Positions 34,427 through 41,216 of a stretch of 41,216 nucleotides of DNA are shown piece by piece. The translations under genes and the position numbers were made by a program. How positions within the stretch are numbered: position 1 is the stretch's first letter; the number at the start of each line of letters is the position of its first letter. Source of the DNA: Acidithiobacillus sulfuriphilus (GTDB lineage Bacteria > Pseudomonadota > Gammaproteobacteria > Acidithiobacillales > Acidithiobacillaceae); contig NZ_RIZI01000183.1 of NCBI RefSeq assembly GCF_003721225.1, positions 1-41,216 of the forward strand, given 5' to 3'. The notes beneath the pieces are model-generated. The model was given only the letters and a program-made list of their open reading frames with translations. It did not search any database and was not told the DNA's origin.

Positions 34427-36765
34427 AAAAAATCAGCCTCATCTCGGCACCTTCCATCCTCGTTGCCAGCGCCGTTGTGGCACTGGGCACATGGGCCACT
34501 CCGGCATGGGCCTTTGCGCCCTTTACGGTCAAAAACATTGAAATCCGCGGCCTGGAGCACATCGCCCCAGGCACGGTGTACAATTACCTGCCGATTCACA
34601 TCGGCGAAGAGATTGACGACCAGAAGGCGCAGGAGGCCATCAAAGGCCTCTATGCCACGGGTTTTTTCAAGGATGTGTCCATTGCCCGCTCGGGCGATAC
34701 GATGTTGGTCATCGTCCAGGAGCGGCCCATCATCTCCAGCATCAAGCTGGAGGGGGTCAAGGCCTTCTCCAAGGATGAGATCAACAGCACCCTCAAGGGC
34801 CTGGGCTTGGTGGACCGGCGCATCTTCAACCGGGCCATGCTCGATCAGGTGGTGCAGGGTCTGCAAGAACAATACAACGGCATGGGTTATTACGCGGCCA
34901 AGATTGATACCCATGTCGAAACCCTGCCGCGCAACCGCGTGGCGATCCGCATCGACGTCAAGGAAGGCGAGCAGGCTACCATCAAGCAGCTCAACATTGT
35001 GGGCAACAAGGCCTTTTCCGAGAGCAAATTGCGCGGCCTGTTCAGCCTTGGGGCACCCACGGCCTTGTCCTTCTACACCAAAAACGACCGCTACTCCCGG
35101 GAAAAACTCATGGATGGCCTGGAGAAGCTGCGCAGCTTCTATATGGACCGCGGCTACCTGGATTTCGATGTCGAGTCTTCCCAGGTCCAGGTTACCCCTG
35201 ACCGGCGCTATGTGTTCATTACGGTCAACATCCACGAAGGGCCCGTTTACCACATCCAGTCGGTGCAACTCACCGGGAATCTGATTGTGCCCAAGGCGGA
35301 GCTGGAGAAGCTGGTCGAGGTCAAGGCCGGCGATCTCTTCTCGCGCAGCAAGATCACGGATACCAATAGCGCCATCGCCGACAAGCTGGGGGATCTGGGT
35401 TATGCCTTCGCCAATGTCACGCCGGTGCCCAAGGTGGATGAGAAGACCCGGGAAGTGGCCATGGACTTCCAGGTGGATCCGGGCCGGCAGGTCTACATTC
35501 GCCATATTGAAATCACCGGTAACGACAAGAGCCGTGATTACGTGGTCCGCCGCCAGTTTCGGCAACTGGAGGGGGCACTCTATGATGGTGCCCTGGTACG
35601 GAGGTCCAAGGAACGCCTGCAGCAGACGGGCTTTTACGACAAGATAGACACCAAGACCATCCCCGTGCCGGGCCATCCAGACCAGCTCGATCTGGACGTG
35701 AGCGTCAGCGAGCGGCCAACGGGGAGCTTCAGTATCGGCGTCGGTTACTCCAATGCCCAGGGCATTCTCTTTAACGGTTCCATCAGCCAGAACAACTTCA
35801 TGGGCACGGGTAACGCTTTGTCCTTCTCGGCCAATGTCGGCGGCCTCGGCACTTCGTATAATCTGTCCTTTACGGATCCCTATTTTACGCCCGATGGCAT
35901 CAGTCTGGGTTTTAACCTCTATCGGAATGATACTAATCTGGCCAATCTGGCGGTAGCACCTTATCGCGAGATCGAATACGGCGGTACGGCGACCCTGGGC
36001 ATTCCCGTCCTGGAATACGTCTATGATTACATGAGTCTGGGGTATAGCAGCACCACCATTGATCTGACCTCGGCAAGCCCGCTCATTTATACCAATTACG
36101 TAAATACCTTCGGCCCGACCAACAACGCCATCATCATTGGCAACGATCTGGTTTATGACAGCCGCAATTCTCCCATTTTCCCCACCAAGGGTGTTTACGG
36201 GAGCCTGTCCTTAAAGGCATCGGTACCGCCGGCCAGTTTGCGCTGGTACAAGGCCGAGCTCCGTGGTGACTATTATCATCCCTTCACCTCCTGGCTGAGT
36301 GGCAAGATCGGGGCGCGCTACGGTTTCATCAACGGCTACGGCGGCAAAAATGTACCGTTCTTCAACAACTTCTACCTCGGTGGGCCGACGACCTTACCCG
36401 GTTATCAGACCTACGCCCTGGGGCCTCAAGTTGCTGGCTACCCGGTGGGTGGAACGCGGGAAGCGCTCGTCGACGCCGATCTGTATTTCCCGTTGCCGGG
36501 CCTGGCGGACAACAAGAACTTTCGTATGTCGCTCTTCGTTGCCAGCGGCTGGGTTTATGGCGTTGATCCGAATGCCAATAATGGCGCAGGCAGCTACTCC
36601 AACGGTTATTTTCCATCCTTGGGGCAAATGCGGACTACGGCCGGCATCGGATTCCTGTGGATCAGCCCCTTGGGTCCATTGCGTCTGTCCATCGCCGCGC
36701 CCCTGAACAAACAGCCGGGTGACCTGACCCAGCCCTTGCAGTTTACCGTCGGCAACAATTTCTGA
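34423..36765 (+). CDS. bamA: Outer membrane protein assembly factor BamA
   Basis: The Omp85 core of the BAM complex that inserts beta-barrel proteins. The signal peptide (MKKISLISAPSILVASAVVALG...AWA) is followed by about five POTRA repeats up to roughly residue 420, then a 16-strand barrel. IGVGYSNAQGILFNGSISQNN and the loop-6 region KIGARYGFINGYGG lie in the barrel, and the last strand ends in Phe. It has 780 residues. The GTG start overlaps the rseP stop. Confidence 0.96.
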   Translation: MKKISLISAPSILVASAVVALGTWATPAWAFAPFTVKNIEIRGLEHIAPGTVYNYLPIHIGEEIDDQKAQEAIKGLYATGFFKDVSIARSGDTMLVIVQERPIISSIKLEGVKAFSKDEINSTLKGLGLVDRRIFNRAMLDQVVQGLQEQYNGMGYYAAKIDTHVETLPRNRVAIRIDVKEGEQATIKQLNIVGNKAFSESKLRGLFSLGAPTALSFYTKNDRYSREKLMDGLEKLRSFYMDRGYLDFDVESSQVQVTPDRRYVFITVNIHEGPVYHIQSVQLTGNLIVPKAELEKLVEVKAGDLFSRSKITDTNSAIADKLGDLGYAFANVTPVPKVDEKTREVAMDFQVDPGRQVYIRHIEITGNDKSRDYVVRRQFRQLEGALYDGALVRRSKERLQQTGFYDKIDTKTIPVPGHPDQLDLDVSVSERPTGSFSIGVGYSNAQGILFNGSISQNNFMGTGNALSFSANVGGLGTSYNLSFTDPYFTPDGISLGFNLYRNDTNLANLAVAPYREIEYGGTATLGIPVLEYVYDYMSLGYSSTTIDLTSASPLIYTNYVNTFGPTNNAIIIGNDLVYDSRNSPIFPTKGVYGSLSLKASVPPASLRWYKAELRGDYYHPFTSWLSGKIGARYGFINGYGGKNVPFFNNFYLGGPTTLPGYQTYALGPQVAGYPVGGTREALVDADLYFPLPGLADNKNFRMSLFVASGWVYGVDPNANNGAGSYSNGYFPSLGQMRTTAGIGFLWISPLGPLRLSIAAPLNKQPGDLTQPLQFTVGNNF

Positions 36766-36779
36766 GGAAACGTTGACGC

Positions 36780-37319
36780 ATGCGGGTAAAAAGATTTTTC
36801 GGCGCCCTGGGGTTACTGGCCTTGTTGCATACTGCCGGGGCCTGGGCCGATCCGTTGAAAATCGGCTTTGTGGACCTGGACCAGGCCTTGCGGGAATTGC
36901 CGGAAGCGCAGGCCGGGGCAGCGACGCTCAATAAACAGATTGAGGTCAAACAAAAAGAGATCGAGGCCAAGCGGCAGCAGATTGATGCCTTTCAAAAAGA
37001 GCTGGAAAAAGACTTTCCCAAACTGAGCAATGCGCAGCGCCAGGAACGGGAGGCGCAGTTGCAGAGCATGATCATCAGCCTGCAGCAGTTTCAACGGCAA
37101 GCCCAGGATGGCCTCAATTATCAGCGTAACCAGATCCTGAAGAACCTGCAGGACCGGTTGGTCAAGGTCGTGAGCAACATCGGCCGCGCCGGGCACTATA
37201 CCGTTATTCTCAACGACAAATCAGTGCTGTATGTCAATGGTGCCATAGACATTACGCCGCAAGTGGTCGCGGCCATGACGGACAAATCCAATGGCAAGGG
37301 TGTTGGCGCTGCCAAATAA
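36780..37319 (+). CDS. skp: Periplasmic chaperone Skp/OmpH family
   Basis: A chaperone that holds unfolded outer-membrane proteins on their way to BamA. A signal peptide ends after AGAWA near residue 23. The body is a long alanine-, glutamine- and lysine-rich coiled coil (EVKQKEIEAKRQQIDAFQKEL and so on). KIGFVDLDQALRELPEAQ is the conserved start of mature Skp. It has 179 residues and lies 14 nt after bamA, its usual neighbour. Confidence 0.93.
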   Translation: MRVKRFFGALGLLALLHTAGAWADPLKIGFVDLDQALRELPEAQAGAATLNKQIEVKQKEIEAKRQQIDAFQKELEKDFPKLSNAQRQEREAQLQSMIISLQQFQRQAQDGLNYQRNQILKNLQDRLVKVVSNIGRAGHYTVILNDKSVLYVNGAIDITPQVVAAMTDKSNGKGVGAAK

Positions 37320-37349
37320 CTATTACTTGCTTTAAGGGGGTTGCGTGTT

Positions 37350-38399
37350 ATGCCCACGCTGGGGGATCTGGCGACGCTGGTAGGTGCCGAGGTGCAGGGA
37401 GACCCGTGCTATGCCATTACGGCCGTGGCGCCATTGGCGAGCGCTGGTCCGGGGGATATTGCCTTTCTGAGTGATGGGCGCCTGCGTCATCTCCTGGCGG
37501 AGAGCAAAGCGGGGGCCGTTATTCTCCGTCCTGGGGATGCCCGGTATTTTCCTGGACGAGCCCTGCATACCGCCAATCCCTATGCTGCCTATGCGCGCAT
37601 CATGCAGTACTTTTATCCGGCGGCCCGGGCACCGGGAGGGGTTCATCATAGCGCCCAGATTGCCCGTGATGTGCAACTGGACCCTGCCGCCTGTATTGAT
37701 GCCTATGTGGTGGTGGGGGCGGGCGCGGTGATCGAGGCGGACGTCTGGCTGGAGGCGGGGGTTTTCGTCGGCGCAGAGGTGCATATCGGCCGGGGGACGC
37801 ACCTCTATCCAGGGGTGAAGATCTATGCCCGGTGCGAGATCGGCCCCCGCTGTATCGTCCATGCGGGGGCCGTCATTGGCGGCGATGGCTTTGGTTTTGC
37901 GGAAGAAAATGGCGTTTATCTGAAAATTCCGCACATTGGCCGGGTGCGCATCGGTGCGGACGTGGAGATCGGCGCCAATAGCTGCATCGATCGCGGCGCC
38001 CTGGAAGATACGTACATTGGCGACGGCGTCAAAATCGATAATTTGGTGCAGATCGGTCACAATGTGGTGGTGGGTGCCCATACCGTCATTGCCGGACAGA
38101 CGGGGATCGCCGGTAGCAGCCGGCTCGGCCGACACTGCCGTGTGGGGGGGCAGGTGGGTATCAACGGGCATATCGATATTGCCGATCACACGGCCATTGC
38201 CGGGCGTAGTTCGGTGGTGCATCACGTGCGCCAAGCGGGCGTTTACTCGTCGGTACTGCCTGCCCAGGAGAACCGGCGCTGGCGGCGTACCGTGGCGCGT
38301 ATTGACGATCTGGATGGCCTCTTCCGGCGGGTGAAGCGGCTGGAGCAGGCCGCTGGTCAAGGCATTCAGGCATCAAGGGAGCATACGGACAGTGACTGA
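37350..38399 (+). CDS. lpxD: UDP-3-O-(3-hydroxyacyl)glucosamine N-acyltransferase
   Basis: The third lipid A enzyme, which adds the N-linked hydroxyacyl chain at position 2. The N-terminal uridine-binding domain ([17 protein letters not shown]...AGPGDIAFL) is followed by left-handed hexapeptide repeats. [16 protein letters not shown] contains the catalytic His. ATG 37350 with AAGGGGG 9 nt upstream gives 349 residues; an in-frame TTG at 37341 abuts that ribosome site and is unlikely. With GnnA/GnnB present, its substrate would carry an amide at position 3. Confidence 0.95.
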   Translation: MPTLGDLATLVGAEVQGDPCYAITAVAPLASAGPGDIAFLSDGRLRHLLAESKAGAVILRPGDARYFPGRALHTANPYAAYARIMQYFYPAARAPGGVHHSAQIARDVQLDPAACIDAYVVVGAGAVIEADVWLEAGVFVGAEVHIGRGTHLYPGVKIYARCEIGPRCIVHAGAVIGGDGFGFAEENGVYLKIPHIGRVRIGADVEIGANSCIDRGALEDTYIGDGVKIDNLVQIGHNVVVGAHTVIAGQTGIAGSSRLGRHCRVGGQVGINGHIDIADHTAIAGRSSVVHHVRQAGVYSSVLPAQENRRWRRTVARIDDLDGLFRRVKRLEQAAGQGIQASREHTDSD

Positions 38400-38838
38400 A
38401 CTGAACATCCAGGAGATACTGAAGCGTTTACCCCATCGTTATCCGTTTTTACTGGTGGATCGGGTGACGGAATATGAACGCGGCGTCAGTTTGCGGGCCA
38501 TCAAGAACGTCACCATGAATGAACCGCATTTCCAGGGGCATTTCCCCGGCTTTCCGGTGATGCCGGGGGTATTGATCATCGAGGCCCTGGCCCAGGCCGC
38601 TGCCATTCTGGCCTTTGTTTCGGAGGACAAATACGGAGAGAACGCGGCGGTATACTTTGCCGGCATCGACAAGGCACGCTTTCGCAAGCCCGTCACCCCG
38701 GGGGATCAACTGGAACTTTCCGCCACCGTCAGCCGCCGGCGTGGGGGTATGTGGCAGATGGAAACCACAGCGCGGGTGGCCGGCGTCGAAGTGGCGTCAG
38801 CCCTGCTGATGGCCACATTGCGCGAGCATGTCCAATGA
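38392..38838 (+). CDS. fabZ: 3-hydroxyacyl-[acyl-carrier-protein] dehydratase FabZ
   Basis: Dehydrates 3-hydroxyacyl-ACP in fatty acid synthesis and competes with LpxA and LpxD for hydroxyacyl-ACP. The hot-dog fold shows [13 protein letters not shown], catalytic H50 in [12 protein letters not shown] and E64 in IIEALAQ. It has 148 residues. The GTG start at 38392 overlaps the lpxD end by 8 nt, and the stop overlaps the lpxA ATG. Confidence 0.96.
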   Translation: MTELNIQEILKRLPHRYPFLLVDRVTEYERGVSLRAIKNVTMNEPHFQGHFPGFPVMPGVLIIEALAQAAAILAFVSEDKYGENAAVYFAGIDKARFRKPVTPGDQLELSATVSRRRGGMWQMETTARVAGVEVASALLMATLREHVQ

Positions 38839-39620
38839 CGGCCCCGGCAGTGCATCCGTTGGCGCTCATTGACCAGGCGGCGCAGCTTGGTCCGGGCTGT
38901 GAGATTGGGGCCTTCGCCGTCATCGGCGCCGGGGTGGACCTGGGCCCGGACTGCCGGGTAGGACCCCATGCGGTGATCGAGGGCCCTTGCCGGATCGGGC
39001 GGGGCAACCGGATTTTCCAGTTTGCGTCCATCGGCACGGCACCGCAGGACCTGGGTTATGCCGGAGAACCGACGGAACTGCTGATGGGCGAGCACAATGT
39101 CGTGCGCGAATTTGTCACCGTCAATCGCGGTACCGTCAAGGGTGGCGGGGTCACCCGCGTGGGCAGTCACAATCTTTTTATGGCCTATTGCCATGTTGCC
39201 CATGACTGCCGTATCGGCGATCACGTGGTGATGGCCAATGCGGCAACCCTGGCCGGGCATGTGAGCGTAGACGACCATGCCATTCTCGGCGGATTGTCGG
39301 CGGTCCACCAGTTTGCCCGGGTGGGGGCCCATGCCATCCTCGGGGGTGGCACCATGGCACCGCTGGACGTCCCGCCCTACATGATGGCCGCAGGTAATCA
39401 TGCCAGCCTGCACGGTATCAATGTACGCGGTCTGGCGCGGCGCGGCATTTCCCGAGATACCATCCTGCAGATCAAGCGTGCCTACCGCATCCTTTTTCGC
39501 TCCGGGCAACGCCTGGAGGACGCCATGGATGAAGTCCAGCGGCGGGGGCTGGATGCGCCGGAGGTCACCCATCTGCTGGAATTCATCCGCTCGACCCACC
39601 GCGGGATTACGCGGCCATGA
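38835..39620 (+). CDS. lpxA: UDP-GlcNAc (or GlcNAc3N) acyltransferase LpxA
   Basis: First lipid A enzyme, transferring a 3-hydroxyacyl chain from ACP to position 3 of the sugar nucleotide. The 261 residues form hexapeptide repeats. H123 (CHVAHDC) corresponds to catalytic H125 of E. coli, H120 to H122, and the equivalent of G173 is still glycine (G171). The usual NA before the His pair is YC here. The next genes are gnnA and gnnB, so the physiological acceptor is probably UDP-GlcNAc3N, giving an amide. ATG 38835 overlaps the fabZ stop. Confidence 0.95.
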   Translation: MTAPAVHPLALIDQAAQLGPGCEIGAFAVIGAGVDLGPDCRVGPHAVIEGPCRIGRGNRIFQFASIGTAPQDLGYAGEPTELLMGEHNVVREFVTVNRGTVKGGGVTRVGSHNLFMAYCHVAHDCRIGDHVVMANAATLAGHVSVDDHAILGGLSAVHQFARVGAHAILGGGTMAPLDVPPYMMAAGNHASLHGINVRGLARRGISRDTILQIKRAYRILFRSGQRLEDAMDEVQRRGLDAPEVTHLLEFIRSTHRGITRP

Positions 39621-40561
39621 CCTTGCGCACGGGGGTATTGGGGGTAGGCCATCTGGGGCGTTTTCATGCCCAGAAATATGCCGTCCATCCGGGGGCAAGG
39701 CTGGTGGGTGTTTTTGATCAAAATGCGCAGCGCGCTGCCGAAGTGGCAGCGGAGCTGGGCTGCCAGACCTTTGCCACGCCGGAGGAGTTGCTCGCCCAGG
39801 TGGATGCGGTGTCCATCGCCACGCCCACGTCCAGCCATTTTGCCGTTGCCCGGCAGGCGCTAACGGCGGGCGTCCATTGTCTGGTGGAAAAACCCTTCAC
39901 CATGGTCCCCGAGGAGGCCGATGCGCTCATCGGCGAGGCGGCGCGCCGGGGGCTGATCCTGGCGGTGGGACATATCAAGCGCGTTCATCCTGCCATTCGC
40001 CACCTGCTGGCCCAAGGTTTTGGGGCGCCACGTTATTTGGAGGCGGAACGTCTGGCGCCCTTCAAGCCACGTTCCCTGGATATCGATGTGATCATGGATC
40101 TGATGATCCATGACCTGGACCTGACACTCCTCCTTACGGGAGCGGCGGTGGCGGAGGTGCGGGCGGTGGGAGTGGCGGCGGTCACCGACAAGGTGGACAT
40201 GGCCAATGCCTGGGTGACCATGGCCAATGGTGCCGTGGCCAATCTCGCCGCGTCGCGGGTGGTGCGCGAGCCGGTGCGGCGCATGCGGATTTTTTGGCAG
40301 GACCGTTATGCCTCGGTGGATTTCCTGGGCAACACCCTGCATATCTATCATCGCGGTGGCGGGGATATCCCCGGAATTCCTGGCGTGCGTGATGAAACCG
40401 TCGAGTTGGGAAAGGCGGATGCCCTGGCCCTGGAGGTGGGGGATTTTCTCGCGGCTATCCAGGAACAGCGGCCGGCATTTTGCGATGGCGCAGCCGGGCG
40501 TGATGTCTTGGCAGCGGCTTTGGCCGTGCGCGAGGCCGTGGAGGCCTTCGTCAGGCAGTGA
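39617..40561 (+). CDS. gnnA: UDP-GlcNAc 3-dehydrogenase GnnA (Gfo/Idh/MocA family)
   Basis: In A. ferrooxidans GnnA oxidises the 3-hydroxyl of UDP-GlcNAc with NAD+, and GnnB then aminates the ketone. Here the N-terminal Rossmann motif is GVLGVGHLGRFHAQKY. The family EKP motif is VEKPFTM, and MIHDLDLTLLL matches the catalytic helix of Gfo/Idh/MocA enzymes. It has 314 residues and overlaps lpxA by 4 nt. The name rests on family plus the lpxA-gnnA-gnnB order; other sugar oxidoreductases share the fold. Confidence 0.85.
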   Translation: MTLRTGVLGVGHLGRFHAQKYAVHPGARLVGVFDQNAQRAAEVAAELGCQTFATPEELLAQVDAVSIATPTSSHFAVARQALTAGVHCLVEKPFTMVPEEADALIGEAARRGLILAVGHIKRVHPAIRHLLAQGFGAPRYLEAERLAPFKPRSLDIDVIMDLMIHDLDLTLLLTGAAVAEVRAVGVAAVTDKVDMANAWVTMANGAVANLAASRVVREPVRRMRIFWQDRYASVDFLGNTLHIYHRGGGDIPGIPGVRDETVELGKADALALEVGDFLAAIQEQRPAFCDGAAGRDVLAAALAVREAVEAFVRQ

Positions 40562-40636
40562 AAGAATGCCGTCGTGCAACGGCAGCCCGGATCTTGCCAG
40601 GCACCGAAGAGATTACTGTTAAACTGAGGATAAGTC

Positions 40637-41216
40637 ATGGTGAATCAAAGCCCCATCCCAATGGTGGATCTTCGCGCCCATTTCGCGCCCTTGCGCGAGG
40701 GAATCCTTGCCGGCATGGGGGATTTGCTGGACCAGGCACACTTTATCCTCGGCGAGCAGGGGCGGTCCCTGGAAGCGGAGATTGCGGCCTTCCTCGGGGT
40801 GGACCATGCCCTGGGTTGCGCTTCGGGGACCGACGCCCTCATGTTGGCCCTGCGGGCTCTGGATATCGGCCCCGGTGACGAGGTCATCGTCCCGACCTTT
40901 ACCTTTATCGCCACCGCCGAGGCGGTGCGTTATGTGGGTGCGACGCCGGTCTTTGTGGATGTGGACGCCCAGTTTTTTGCCCTGACCAGCGCGGGCGTGG
41001 AGGCGGCCATTACGCCGCGCACCCGCGCCATCATTCCCGTTCATCTCTACGGTCTGCCGGCGGATATGCACACCCTCATGGCACTGGCGGATCGCTACGA
41101 TCTGAAGGTGATCGAAGATTGCGCCCAGGCTATCGGTGCAGAGATCGAGGGCAGGCGGGTGGGGAGTTTTGGGCATATCGGCTGTTTTTCCTTCTTCCCC
41201 AGCAAAAACCTGGGGG
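40637..41216 (+). CDS. gnnB: UDP-3-keto-GlcNAc aminotransferase GnnB (partial, DegT/DnrJ/EryC1 family)
   Basis: A PLP-dependent sugar aminotransferase; the first 193 codons are present and the gene runs off the right edge. Visible motifs are CASGTDALMLAL (cofactor phosphate), VPTFTFIATAEAV, VIEDCAQAIGA (Asp for the pyridine nitrogen) and FSFFPSK with the PLP lysine K190. GAGGA lies 7 nt before ATG 40637. The 75-nt gap after gnnA shows no clear terminator. Paired with GnnA it would yield UDP-GlcNAc3N for LpxA. Confidence 0.85.
   Translation, partial: MVNQSPIPMVDLRAHFAPLREGILAGMGDLLDQAHFILGEQGRSLEAEIAAFLGVDHALGCASGTDALMLALRALDIGPGDEVIVPTFTFIATAEAVRYVGATPVFVDVDAQFFALTSAGVEAAITPRTRAIIPVHLYGLPADMHTLMALADRYDLKVIEDCAQAIGAEIEGRRVGSFGHIGCFSFFPSKNLG

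Noticed and set aside
36766..36779. Possible sigma-E promoter before skp.
   Set aside because: The 14-nt gap and the end of bamA show no GGAACTT-N16-TCTGA pattern.

Overview
The window is a dense, GC-rich (about 60%) proteobacterial chromosome segment. It most likely comes from Acidithiobacillus, or a close acidophilic relative. The strongest clue is the right end: lpxD-fabZ-lpxA is followed directly by a Gfo/Idh/MocA oxidoreductase and a DegT-type aminotransferase. That is the gnnA-gnnB arrangement known from A. ferrooxidans, where it supplies a 3-amino sugar nucleotide for lipid A. There are no insertion sequences, CRISPR arrays, tRNAs or rRNAs, and nothing looks recently transferred. The assignment to genus is an inference, because no 16S or other marker is present.

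Layout. Positions 1-2745 (minus strand) hold purM-purN, a CinA-like gene cut by the window edge, and a divergent Fe/Mn superoxide dismutase with its own promoter and terminator. Positions 2914-5152 (plus) hold pgsA-hda-yihY. A large minus-strand gene (5207-6838), whose C-terminal part resembles a PilZ domain, lies head-to-head with phoB. Positions 6908-16195 (plus) form a phosphate block: phoB-phoR, then a Pho box, then pstS-pstC-pstA-pstB-phoU-ppx and a GT4 glycosyltransferase. Positions 16374-21897 (plus) encode a tripartite RND efflux system. Positions 21907-26273 (minus) hold a second phosphate locus. It consists of four tandem 11-bp PhoB half-sites with a -10 box, a short leader ORF, an OmpR-family regulator with a degenerate receiver domain, and pstS2-pstC2-pstA2. 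This locus has no pstB and no phoU. Positions 26529-27194 hold a DedA-family membrane protein. Positions 27360-41216 (plus) are the conserved translation and envelope cluster rpsB-tsf-pyrH-frr-uppS-cdsA-dxr-rseP-bamA-skp-lpxD-fabZ-lpxA-gnnA-gnnB, and gnnB runs off the window.

How it fits together. PhoR/PhoB would sense phosphate limitation and switch on both Pst loci through the two Pho-box promoters. The only PstB ATPase in the window would have to drive either permease. Ppx handles polyphosphate, and the GT4 enzyme could make phosphorus-free glycolipids (inference). The least conventional part is the second Pst locus. It has a regulator that has lost every receiver active-site residue, a PstA2 lacking a conserved arginine, an SGD variant in the phosphate loop of PstS2, an exact 9-bp direct repeat upstream of pstS2, and a hairpin plus an 8-codon mini-ORF between pstS2 and pstC2. 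The right-hand cluster couples ribosome function to isoprenoid, phospholipid, outer-membrane-protein and lipid A synthesis.
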